Shown here: one piece after another, positions 15,273-23,301 of the stretch
Numbering within the stretch: position 1 is the first letter of the stretch
How the letters are laid out: every line of letters begins with the position of its first letter
Notes under the pieces: generated by a model
Databases searched by the model: none
What the model was told of the DNA's origin: nothing
Seen by the model: the letters and a program-made list of their open reading frames with translations, nothing else
Program-made: the position numbers and the translations under genes
DNA from: Winogradskyella jejuensis
GTDB taxonomy: Bacteria; Bacteroidota; Bacteroidia; Flavobacteriales; Flavobacteriaceae
Length of the DNA: 64,000 nucleotides
NCBI RefSeq assembly: GCF_900129745.1
Contig: NZ_FQWS01000001.1
Span: 1,598,581-1,662,580, forward strand
Reading direction: 5' to 3'

Positions 15273-16427
15273 ATGAACGTAGGAATTATAGGTTCTGGAA
15301 CCATGGGAAGTGGTATTGCGCAAGTTGCTGCTACTGCTGGTTGTCAAGTGAAATTATACGATACCAATCAAGCTGCTTTAGATAAGGCTAAAGTTGCATT
15401 AGAAAAAATATTAAATCGTTTGATTGAAAAAGGTCGAATTGATGCAGGTGAAAAGAATAAGATTCAATCTAATATTAGTTATGTAAACACTCTGAAAGAC
15501 TTATCAGATTCTAACTTAACAATTGAAGCGATTATCGAAAATCTCGACATAAAAAAGAAAGTCTTTTCAGAGCTCGAAACTTATGTTTCTGATAAATGTA
15601 TCATAGCTTCAAATACCTCTAGTTTGTCAATAGCTTCAATAGCAGCCTCCTTACAAAAGCCAGAACGTTGCATTGGTATTCATTTTTTTAACCCGGCACC
15701 CTTAATGAAACTGGTTGAGGTGATTCCAGCTATTCAAACATCGAAAGAGGTTCTTGATAAATCTGTACAAATCATTTCCGATTGGAAAAAAGTAGTAGCC
15801 GTAGCTAAGGATACACCTGGTTTTATAGTCAATAGAGTGGCAAGACCATTCTACGGTGAAGCACTTCGGATTTATGAAGAAGGAATTGCCGACTTTGCTA
15901 CTATTGATTATGCAATGAAAACCATCGGAAAATTCAGAATGGGACCATTTGAGCTCATGGATTTTATTGGTAACGATGTCAATTATACGGTTACTGAAAC
16001 TGTGTTTACCGCTTTCTATTTTGACCCAAGATATAAACCATCATTTACCCAAAAGCGTTTTGCAGAAGCAGGTTATTTAGGAAGAAAGTCTGGAAAGGGA
16101 TATTATGATTATTCAGAAAACGCAACGAAACCCAGCCCTGTAAAAGATGAAGTACTAGCTGAAAAAATTTTCGACCGTGTTTTAGTCATGCTCATCAACG
16201 AAGCTGCAGATGCACTATTTTTAAATATTGCCTCAGCTCAAGATATTGATAATGCTATGACCAAGGGCGTGAATTACCCTAAAGGCTTATTAGCTTGGGC
16301 AGACGAAAAAGGAATCGATTGGTGCGTTTCAGAATTAGACGCATTATATAACGACTATCATGAAGATAGATACCGATGCAGTCCGTTATTGCGTAAAATG
16401 AATAGAGAACATAAAACATTCTTTTAA
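15273..16427 (+). CDS. paaH: 3-hydroxyacyl-CoA dehydrogenase PaaH
   Basis: NAD-dependent oxidation of 3-hydroxyadipyl-CoA to 3-oxoadipyl-CoA in the last part of the pathway. 384 residues. Rossmann motif VGIIGSGTMGSGIAQ at the N-terminus, the substrate/NAD segment SNTSSLSI, catalytic His in GIHFFNPAPLMKLVEV, then the helical dimer domain (TPGFIVNRVARPFYGEAL) and a second half-domain. It is followed without gap by paaI. Confidence 0.94.
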   Translation: MNVGIIGSGTMGSGIAQVAATAGCQVKLYDTNQAALDKAKVALEKILNRLIEKGRIDAGEKNKIQSNISYVNTLKDLSDSNLTIEAIIENLDIKKKVFSELETYVSDKCIIASNTSSLSIASIAASLQKPERCIGIHFFNPAPLMKLVEVIPAIQTSKEVLDKSVQIISDWKKVVAVAKDTPGFIVNRVARPFYGEALRIYEEGIADFATIDYAMKTIGKFRMGPFELMDFIGNDVNYTVTETVFTAFYFDPRYKPSFTQKRFAEAGYLGRKSGKGYYDYSENATKPSPVKDEVLAEKIFDRVLVMLINEAADALFLNIASAQDIDNAMTKGVNYPKGLLAWADEKGIDWCVSELDALYNDYHEDRYRCSPLLRKMNREHKTFF

Positions 16428-16835
16428 TTGAAAGACGAAGAAATTCCATATAAAATGCTATCACAAGATGCCTTTAGCCAATGGTTGGGTATTGAGATTT
16501 TAGAATGTGAAATCGGGCGTTGTAAACTTGGTATGACCATAAGAAAGGATATGCTTAACAGTATGAACAAAGCTCATGGCGGAATAAGCTATGCGTTAGC
16601 AGATACAGCGTTTGGTTTTGCCGCAAATACACATGGTAAATATGCAGTTTCCATTGAAACTAGTATTAACCATATCGAAGCATTAAATGAAGGTGATGAG
16701 TTGGTGGCGGAATCTGTAATTGAAAAAGTAAATAATAAACTCGGCTTCAATATCATTGAAGTCAAAAGAGGTGAAGAATTAGTGGCGCTTTTTAAAGGTG
16801 TCGTATATAGAACACAAAAAGATTGGGAACAATAA
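16428..16835 (+). CDS. paaI: Hotdog-fold acyl-CoA thioesterase PaaI
   Basis: 135 residues. Rescue thioesterase that removes CoA from ring-hydroxylated or dead-end phenylacetyl-CoA derivatives. Hotdog motif: Asn then HGG in NSMNKAHGGISYALADTAFGFAAN, with the catalytic Asp in ADTAF. The frame opens with TTG right after the paaH stop; an in-frame ATG nine codons later (MLSQDAFSQWLGIEI) is a possible alternative. Ends eight bases before paaJ. Confidence 0.93.
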   Translation: MKDEEIPYKMLSQDAFSQWLGIEILECEIGRCKLGMTIRKDMLNSMNKAHGGISYALADTAFGFAANTHGKYAVSIETSINHIEALNEGDELVAESVIEKVNNKLGFNIIEVKRGEELVALFKGVVYRTQKDWEQ

Positions 16836-16843
16836 AACAAGAA

Positions 16844-18052
16844 ATGAAAGAAGCATATATCATAGACGGCATAAGAACTCCAATAGGAAATTACAAAGGC
16901 ACCTTATCTGCAGTTCGCACAGACGATTTGGGAGCATTGGTGATTGCAGAAGTTGTGAAGCGAAATCCAAACATCCCAAAAGATGCCTATGACGATGTGA
17001 TTATGGGTTGCGCTAATCAAGCCGGTGAAGATAATCGTAACGTAGCACGTATGTCATCATTATTGGCAGGATTGCCATTTACGGTGCCAGGAGAAACTGT
17101 AAACCGTCTATGTAGTTCAGGATTATCAGCAATCATTCATGCCAATCGCGCTATAAAAGCAGGAGATGGTGATATTTTTATTTCAGGTGGTGTGGAGAAT
17201 ATGACGCGCGGACCGTATGTTATGGCAAAACCAAGTTCAGCATATGGAGGAGATTCTAAACTATATGATTCTACTTTTGGATGGCGTTTTATCAATCCGA
17301 AAATGCATGAGATGTATGGAACCGATGGTATGGGAAATACTGCTGAAAACTTAGTGGAGAAGTATAATATTTCAAGAGAAGACCAAGACAAGTTTGCCTA
17401 TTGGAGCCAGATGAAAGCATCCAAAGCACAAGAAAATGGACGTTTAGCAAAGGAGATTGTAACGGTAGAAATTCAGCAACGTAAAAAAGACCCAATTCAG
17501 TTTTCGAAAGACGAATTTGTAAAACCAAATACCTCACTTGAAGTATTAGGAAAACTTCGTCCAGCATTCAAAAAAGAAGGTGGAAGTGTTACTGCAGGGA
17601 ATTCTTCTGGATTAAACGATGGAGCTGCGGCGACAATAATTGCATCTGAAGATGCAGTGAAAAAATATAGTTTAAAGCCATTAGCACGAATTGTAAGTTC
17701 TGCAGTGGTTGGAGTAGAACCAAGAATCATGGGAATTGGTCCAGTTAAAGCCTCAAACAAAGCATTAGAAAAAGCAGGATTGACCATGAACAATATGGAT
17801 GTTATTGAGCTTAATGAAGCTTTTGCGGCGCAGGCTTTGGCTTGCACAAGAGCTTGGGGATTGGCAGATGATGACCCAAGATTAAATCCAAATGGAGGTT
17901 CAATTGCAATTGGTCATCCTTTAGGAGTGACAGGAGCAAGAATAGCCTATTCCGCAGCCTTGGAATTACAAGAACAGAAGAAGAGATATGCATTAATTAC
18001 CATGTGCATTGGCGTTGGTCAAGGTTATGCTGCGATAATTGAACGCGTTTAA
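16844..18052 (+). CDS. paaJ: 3-oxoadipyl-CoA thiolase PaaJ
   Basis: 402 residues. Thiolytic cleavage of 3-oxoadipyl-CoA to succinyl-CoA and acetyl-CoA; it probably also cleaves the earlier dehydrosuberyl-CoA. Acylated Cys in NRLCSSGLSAI, His in GGSIAIGHPLGVTGAR and the second Cys in MCIGVGQG. I choose the ATG giving MKEAYIIDGIRTPIG; the upstream TTG in frame would lie inside paaI. Two bases separate its stop from paaZ. Confidence 0.94.
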   Translation: MKEAYIIDGIRTPIGNYKGTLSAVRTDDLGALVIAEVVKRNPNIPKDAYDDVIMGCANQAGEDNRNVARMSSLLAGLPFTVPGETVNRLCSSGLSAIIHANRAIKAGDGDIFISGGVENMTRGPYVMAKPSSAYGGDSKLYDSTFGWRFINPKMHEMYGTDGMGNTAENLVEKYNISREDQDKFAYWSQMKASKAQENGRLAKEIVTVEIQQRKKDPIQFSKDEFVKPNTSLEVLGKLRPAFKKEGGSVTAGNSSGLNDGAAATIIASEDAVKKYSLKPLARIVSSAVVGVEPRIMGIGPVKASNKALEKAGLTMNNMDVIELNEAFAAQALACTRAWGLADDDPRLNPNGGSIAIGHPLGVTGARIAYSAALELQEQKKRYALITMCIGVGQGYAAIIERV

Positions 18053-18054
18053 TT

Positions 18055-20592
18055 ATGGAAAAAATACAACATTACGTCCAAGGATACTGGACAACAGGAA
18101 AAGAAGAAGGAACGCCAATCCTTGACGCGGTTACAGGTGAAGCATTCACAAGCGTCGCTGTCGAAGGCTTAGATATCCCCGAAATTCTTAATTACGGAAG
18201 AACTAAAGGAGGCGAAGTACTTCGTAAAATGACGTTTCAAGAGCGTGGGAATATGCTTAAAAAATTAGCATTATACCTCACAAAACGAAAAGATGCGTTT
18301 TATGAATTAAGCTATAGAACAGGAGCCACCAAAGTCGATAGTTGGATAGATATCGAAGGAGGGTTCGGAAACTTATTCGCCAATGCATCTTTAAGAAAGC
18401 TATTTCCTAATCAGTCTTACCATGTGGAAGGAGATCCCATTGATTTATCTCGTGGCGGACGCTTTATGGCACATCATATCATGGTACCTAAAAAAGGAGT
18501 AGCAGTGCATATTAATGCGTTTAATTTCCCGGTTTGGGGAATGTTAGAAAAGTGTGCTGTTAATTGGATGGCAGGTGTTCCAGCAGTGGTATTACCAGCG
18601 CCTTCATCATCCTATTTAGCAGAGGCCGTAGCTAGAACAATAATTGATTCTGGTATTTTACCTGAAGGTGCACTACAGATAATCAATGGAACAGTTAAGA
18701 CTATTTTGGATACCGTAGAATCTCAAGATGTAGTGACCTTTACAGGTTCGGCGCAAACAGGCCGATTGCTAAAGGCACATCCACGATTGATTCAAGAATC
18801 TGTGCCATTCACCATGGAAGCGGATTCATTAAACGCTTCTATTTTAGGAGAAGATGCTGTTCCTGGAACACCAGAATTCGACCTGTTTATCAAAGAGGTC
18901 CGTAAAGAAATGACGGTTAAAGCTGGACAAAAATGTACAGCGATAAGGCGGATTATTGTTCCAGAGAATTTAGTTGAAGATGTTCAAATGGCTTTAGGCA
19001 AAGCACTAGACAAGGTCACTATTGGGGACCCAAGACTCAAAGAAGTTAGAATGGGTTCTCTGGTAAGTAAACAGCAAGTTCAGGCTGTCAAAGATTCAGT
19101 AAATGATTTAGCTAAAGAAGCTCAAATTGTTTATGGTGATTTAGATAAAATTGAGACGATAGGAGCAGATGCCAAAAAAGGCGCTTTTATAAGTCCAATC
19201 GTATTACGAGCAGACCATCCATTTCAAAATTCAATCATTCACGAGCGTGAAGCCTTTGGTCCAGTAAGTACCATTATGCCTTATAAAAATTTAGATGAAG
19301 CGATTACATTGGCTCAAATGGGTAAAGGTTCATTAGTGTCTTCAATTGCGACTAATGACGATAAAATTGCTAAAGAGTATGTGGTAAATGCAGCATCTCA
19401 TCATGGACGTATTTTAGTATTAAATAGAGAAAGTGCCAAAGAAAGTACAGGTCACGGTTCACCGTTACCTTATTTGGTACATGGTGGACCAGGACGTGCA
19501 GGCGGTGGCGAAGAAATGGGCGGCATGCGCGGCATCAAACATTATTTGCAGCGTACAGCCATTCAAGGTTCGCCAACAACAATTACGGAGATTACGGGTA
19601 TTTATCAGCAAAATGCAAAATATACCGTAGCCGAACAGCATCCATTCAAATACCACTGGGAAGACATCCATCCAGGTATGTCACTTAAAACCCATAACCG
19701 TACAATTACGGATACGGATATCATGAATTTCGCCAATCTAACGTGGGACCATTTCTACGCACATACCGACATTACGTCTTTAGATGGAAGTATTTTCGAG
19801 AAAAGAACTGCTCACGGTTATTTCATTATATCTGCAGCGGCGGGCTTATTTGTATATCCTAACAAAGGGCCAGTTGCGGCTAATTACGGTTTAGATAGTA
19901 TCCGTTTTTTACGACCATTATATCATAATGACACCATTAATGTACGCTTAACGTGTAAAGAAAAAGTAGATAGAGATGTAGCTTCTGCCGAACATCCGAG
20001 TGGCATCGTAAAATGGCACGTTGAGGTGTTTGATGCTAATTTTGAAAATCGACCAAAAAGTCAAAAAACAGATAAGGATAGTCCGCTAGTTGCAGTAGCA
20101 ACCATATTAACTATGGTTGAGAAAAAGCAAGAAACTTTCGTGGAGATGACAGATGAAATGATAGATGAATGTTTATCAAAACTTTCTGAGGATACAAAGC
20201 CAAAATGGGGAATCATGAGACCACAACACATGATTGAGCATTTGGAATACACCTATAAAATTGCGGCTGGCGAAATTCAAGATTTTGAAATTTCAACACC
20301 AGAAAAGATTTTAGAAAAGGTGAAAAACAGTCTTTGGAATTATGATAAATTCCCAAAAAACAGTCAATTTCCATTACTGGAAAAGGACACGCTTGATGAT
20401 TTAAAATATGAAAATTTAGCAACGGCAATCGGAAAGTTTAAGTCACAACGTGAGAAATATTTAGAATACTTCAAAGAAAATCCAGATGCCACGTTACGTA
20501 ACATGGTATTTGGAGAATTAAATAGATACGAGTGGTATTTATTAGAGCGTAAGCATTTAAATCATCATTTTGAACAATTTGGATTAATATAA
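18055..20592 (+). CDS. paaZ: PaaZ bifunctional ring-opening enzyme fused to a DUF1569/DinB-like domain
   Basis: 845 residues. Part one (1-520) is an aldehyde dehydrogenase with Glu255 and Cys294 (GQKCTAIRR), matching Glu256/Cys295 of E. coli PaaZ. Part two (about 530-695) is a MaoC-type hotdog hydratase (WDHFYAHTD, RTAHGYFIISAAAGLF) that opens oxepin-CoA. Known PaaZ ends near residue 680. Here about 150 further residues follow: a start WGIMRPQHMIEHLEYTYKIA, a helical middle and an ending HLNHHFEQFGLI. This resembles DUF1569, a DinB-like four-helix family, with His residues at both ends that could bind a metal. The role of the extra domain is unknown. Confidence 0.95.
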   Translation: MEKIQHYVQGYWTTGKEEGTPILDAVTGEAFTSVAVEGLDIPEILNYGRTKGGEVLRKMTFQERGNMLKKLALYLTKRKDAFYELSYRTGATKVDSWIDIEGGFGNLFANASLRKLFPNQSYHVEGDPIDLSRGGRFMAHHIMVPKKGVAVHINAFNFPVWGMLEKCAVNWMAGVPAVVLPAPSSSYLAEAVARTIIDSGILPEGALQIINGTVKTILDTVESQDVVTFTGSAQTGRLLKAHPRLIQESVPFTMEADSLNASILGEDAVPGTPEFDLFIKEVRKEMTVKAGQKCTAIRRIIVPENLVEDVQMALGKALDKVTIGDPRLKEVRMGSLVSKQQVQAVKDSVNDLAKEAQIVYGDLDKIETIGADAKKGAFISPIVLRADHPFQNSIIHEREAFGPVSTIMPYKNLDEAITLAQMGKGSLVSSIATNDDKIAKEYVVNAASHHGRILVLNRESAKESTGHGSPLPYLVHGGPGRAGGGEEMGGMRGIKHYLQRTAIQGSPTTITEITGIYQQNAKYTVAEQHPFKYHWEDIHPGMSLKTHNRTITDTDIMNFANLTWDHFYAHTDITSLDGSIFEKRTAHGYFIISAAAGLFVYPNKGPVAANYGLDSIRFLRPLYHNDTINVRLTCKEKVDRDVASAEHPSGIVKWHVEVFDANFENRPKSQKTDKDSPLVAVATILTMVEKKQETFVEMTDEMIDECLSKLSEDTKPKWGIMRPQHMIEHLEYTYKIAAGEIQDFEISTPEKILEKVKNSLWNYDKFPKNSQFPLLEKDTLDDLKYENLATAIGKFKSQREKYLEYFKENPDATLRNMVFGELNRYEWYLLERKHLNHHFEQFGLI

Positions 20593-20594
20593 TT

Positions 20595-21353
20595 ATGGCA
20601 GAGCAACAACCATACGTAAAACAAACCATAGAAAACGAAGTAGGATATATCGAATTTTTTCATCCTGCGCACAACTCACTTCCTGGAGATGTTTTAACTG
20701 AATTAGCAAATACAATTACAGAAGCTGGGAAAAACGATGCCATTAAAGTAATCGTTCTTAAAAGCGGAGGTGACCGTACCTTTTGTGCTGGAGCAAGCTT
20801 TAATGAGTTGATTAACATTAATGATGCGGCGACAGGAAAAGTATTCTTTTCAGGTTTTGCCAATGTCATCAATGCCATGCGTAAATGTCCCAAATTTATT
20901 ATTGGACGTATTCAAGGTAAAACCGTTGGCGGAGGTGTGGGTCTTGCGGCCTCAACGGATTACTGTATGGCTACTAAATTTGCCGCTATAAAGTTGAGTG
21001 AACTCAATATTGGTATTGGACCTTTTGTCGTTGGCCCAGCTATTGAGCGTAAGATAGGATTAAGCGCAATGTCACAAATTGCAATTGATGCCAATTCATT
21101 TTATCCCGCAGAATGGGCAAAACAAAAAGGCTTATTTACACATGTTTTTGAAAGTACAGAAGCACTAGATGAAGCGGTTAAGAAAACAGCTGAACATTTA
21201 TGCACTTATAACACCGAGGCCATGCTAGAAATGAAAAAAGTATTCTGGAAGGGCACAGATGATTGGGATGAACTATTGGCAGAACGTGCAGCAACTAGTG
21301 GTCGATTAGTCTTATCGGATTTTACAAAAGAGAAATTAAAAGAATTTAAATAA
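20595..21353 (+). CDS. Crotonase-family enoyl-CoA hydratase/isomerase in the paa operon
   Basis: 252 residues. The position suggests the PaaF reaction (2,3-dehydroadipyl-CoA hydration), but the active site is unusual. The first catalytic Glu of enoyl-CoA hydratase, expected in the GGG.E.A motif, is Gly (GGGVGLAASTD), whereas the second Glu is kept in KLSELNIGIGPF. The oxyanion segment FCAGASFNEL is normal. A single Glu is compatible with isomerase chemistry. So it could be PaaF, an isomerase, or an enzyme with a role not yet assigned. It starts two bases after paaZ. Confidence 0.85.
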   Translation: MAEQQPYVKQTIENEVGYIEFFHPAHNSLPGDVLTELANTITEAGKNDAIKVIVLKSGGDRTFCAGASFNELININDAATGKVFFSGFANVINAMRKCPKFIIGRIQGKTVGGGVGLAASTDYCMATKFAAIKLSELNIGIGPFVVGPAIERKIGLSAMSQIAIDANSFYPAEWAKQKGLFTHVFESTEALDEAVKKTAEHLCTYNTEAMLEMKKVFWKGTDDWDELLAERAATSGRLVLSDFTKEKLKEFK

Positions 21354-21356
21354 AAA

Positions 21357-21953
21357 ATGATTTATTCATTTAAAGGCTTCACACCGGTCGTTCATGAATC
21401 TAGTTTTGTGCATCCTTTGGCGGCTGTGACAGGTAACGTTATCATTGGTAAAAACTGTTATATAGGCCCAGGAGCTGCTATTCGTGGTGATTGGGGGCAA
21501 ATTATTTTAGAAGATGGTGTCAATGTACAAGAAAACTGTACCGTGCATATGTTTCCTGGTAAGTCAATTACCCTAAAAGAAAGTGCTCATGTTGGCCATG
21601 GTGCCATTATACATGGTGCGAATTTGGGGAGGAATTGTTTAATTGGTATGAATGCTGTGATTATGGATGATGCCGAAATAGGCGATGAATCTATTGTAGG
21701 TGCAATGGCATTTGTAAAGGCCGAAACTATAATTCCTAAACGAAGCTTGGTCGTCGGAAATCCTGCAAAAGTAATTAAGCAAGTTTCTGATGAAATGATA
21801 GCTTGGAAAACAAAAGGCACGGAACTTTATCAGCAATTACCAACGGATTGTCATGAGTCTTTAAAAGAAGTTGAGCCACTTCGAGAAGTGGCTAAAGATT
21901 TACCGACTCAGGAAGAAGCGTACAAGACTTTACGTGAAGCTTTTAAGAAATGA
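21357..21953 (+). CDS. paaY: PaaY, left-handed beta-helix (gamma-carbonic anhydrase-like) protein
   Basis: 198 residues. Hexapeptide-repeat protein (VTGNVIIGKNCYIGPGAAIRGDWG and later turns) with three histidines of the gamma-class metal site in HMFPGK and HVGHGAIIHG. PaaY of E. coli is a thioesterase that removes toxic ring-CoA adducts together with PaaI; that role is assumed here from the operon. Three bases separate it from the preceding stop. It appears to be the last paa gene. Confidence 0.92.
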   Translation: MIYSFKGFTPVVHESSFVHPLAAVTGNVIIGKNCYIGPGAAIRGDWGQIILEDGVNVQENCTVHMFPGKSITLKESAHVGHGAIIHGANLGRNCLIGMNAVIMDDAEIGDESIVGAMAFVKAETIIPKRSLVVGNPAKVIKQVSDEMIAWKTKGTELYQQLPTDCHESLKEVEPLREVAKDLPTQEEAYKTLREAFKK

Positions 21954-21960
21954 TTAAAGT

Positions 21961-22659
21961 TTGAAACACGAGGAAAATATTGCAAAAGACTTTTTTGAGT
22001 TTATAGGATATGATGACATTAAATTCGAGCCTAAAGGTAATAGGACACCAGATTTTGTTTTGGATGGTAAAATAGCTGTTGAGGTCAGAAGGCTAAATAG
22101 ATTCTATAATAATGAACCTTTGGAAAAAGTAGCCTTTAATTTTTTTCCCAAGATTTTAAATCAAATTGAAAATTTCAAAACAGAAAAAATAACAAATATT
22201 TCATCTTTTGTAAGTGTTAGTTATATTAGACCAATAAAGTATAACAAGGATATCAAGAAAAGAATTAACGATGTATTAGAAACTCATCTAGAAGAAATAG
22301 GTGAGTCAAAAAAATATATTATTAATGAAAGTTTAACCCTAGACTTCATCCCATCTGAAAAGTGGCTTGGTAAAATTTATAATTTCGGAATGTATTCGGA
22401 TTTAAATGATTTTGGATTTATAGTTTCGGATATCGTCGAAAGTTTAAAAATCATTATCCCTGAAAAAACAGCAAAAGTTGAAAATTACAAATCAGAATAT
22501 AAAGTTTGGTGGCTGGCACTTATTGACAATGTTGGATATGGTTTGAGTAAAAATGAAATTATACAGTTAAAATCTTTAATCGACTTTGATTTATATTTTG
22601 ATGATATAGTTTTTATTTCTCCCTTGAATTTTGAAAATGGAAAATTTCTTAAAACTTAG
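21961..22659 (+). CDS. Uncharacterised protein with PD-(D/E)xK-like motif
   Basis: 232 residues, not recognised as any named family. Residues 29-45 read TPDFVLDGKIAVEVRRL, which has the spacing of the PD..(D/E)xK nuclease core, with Arg at the usual Lys position. The rest is rich in Lys, Asn, Ile and Asp with no membrane segment. The TTG start lies seven bases after paaY, but the function has no evident link to phenylacetate breakdown. Its 3' end overlaps the convergent Lrp gene by four bases. It might be a stand-alone endonuclease-fold protein or an acquired gene. Confidence 0.7.
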   Translation: MKHEENIAKDFFEFIGYDDIKFEPKGNRTPDFVLDGKIAVEVRRLNRFYNNEPLEKVAFNFFPKILNQIENFKTEKITNISSFVSVSYIRPIKYNKDIKKRINDVLETHLEEIGESKKYIINESLTLDFIPSEKWLGKIYNFGMYSDLNDFGFIVSDIVESLKIIIPEKTAKVENYKSEYKVWWLALIDNVGYGLSKNEIIQLKSLIDFDLYFDDIVFISPLNFENGKFLKT

Positions 22660-23129
22660 ACTCTACTCAAATCAATCTCATTGGTTTCTTTCCCTGTAGA
22701 TAGTGTAATCAAACTTTGCACATTGCCTAAGTAGGGAAGTAATGTCAATTTTGAAATTATAAAATGCTCATAAGCTTCAATATCTTCAACGACAAGCTTC
22801 AATAAATAATCAAAGTTACCGCTTACCCGATGACATTCTACAATTTCTGGAAAGTTATTGATTTCTGTAACAAACTTTTCAAGATAACTTCTGGTATGGC
22901 CTTGAAGCGTGATTCCGATAAAAACAGTAAGTTTTAAGCCTATTTTTTTATTATCTAAAACAGCCACATATTTTTTAATGTAGCCTTCTTTTTCAAGTTT
23001 TTTAATGCGTTCAAAAATAGGAGATGTGGTCATTCCAAGTTCGTCTGCAATGCTTTTTGTAGTGCGGTTACTATTGTTTTGAAGCATTGCTAATATTTGT
23101 GTGTCGATATGGTCTAAAGTGTACGCCAT
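22656..23129 (-). CDS. Lrp/AsnC-family transcriptional regulator
   Basis: 157 residues. N-terminal helix-turn-helix (DTQILAMLQNNSNRTTKSIADELGMTTSPIFERIKKLE) followed by the RAM ligand-binding domain with GHTRSYLEKF and VSGNFDYLLKLVVED. It is divergent from the branched-chain dehydrogenase operon. Lrp-type BkdR proteins that respond to branched-chain amino acids commonly control such operons, so that is the likely role (inference from position). The 172-base gap contains repeated ATTCT/AGAAT elements. Confidence 0.93.
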   Translation of the reverse strand: MAYTLDHIDTQILAMLQNNSNRTTKSIADELGMTTSPIFERIKKLEKEGYIKKYVAVLDNKKIGLKLTVFIGITLQGHTRSYLEKFVTEINNFPEIVECHRVSGNFDYLLKLVVEDIEAYEHFIISKLTLLPYLGNVQSLITLSTGKETNEIDLSRV

Positions 23130-23179
23130 CAGAAAAAAAATAGAATATTTTATTGTTTTTACTATTGTAAAAGTATAAA

Positions 23180-23215
23180 ATTCTTATTTAATATCTATTT
23201 TAAGAATATAATTCT
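23180..23215. promoter_or_regulatory. AT-rich inverted repeats, candidate Lrp sites
   Basis: ATTCTTA at 23180-23186 pairs with TAAGAAT at 23201-23207. The latter runs into a second palindrome, AGAATATAATTCT, at 23203-23215. A further AGAAT is at 23142. The repeated half-site ATTCT/AGAAT between a regulator gene and its divergent operon suggests an operator; it is not proof in such AT-rich DNA. Confidence 0.4.
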
Positions 23216-23301
23216 GTTTAATTATAATTTAAAAGTTTTTAACATCTTAAAAAGGTGTTTGTATTTATATTTAATACTTTAAAAAATATAAATATTTTCT
23301 A

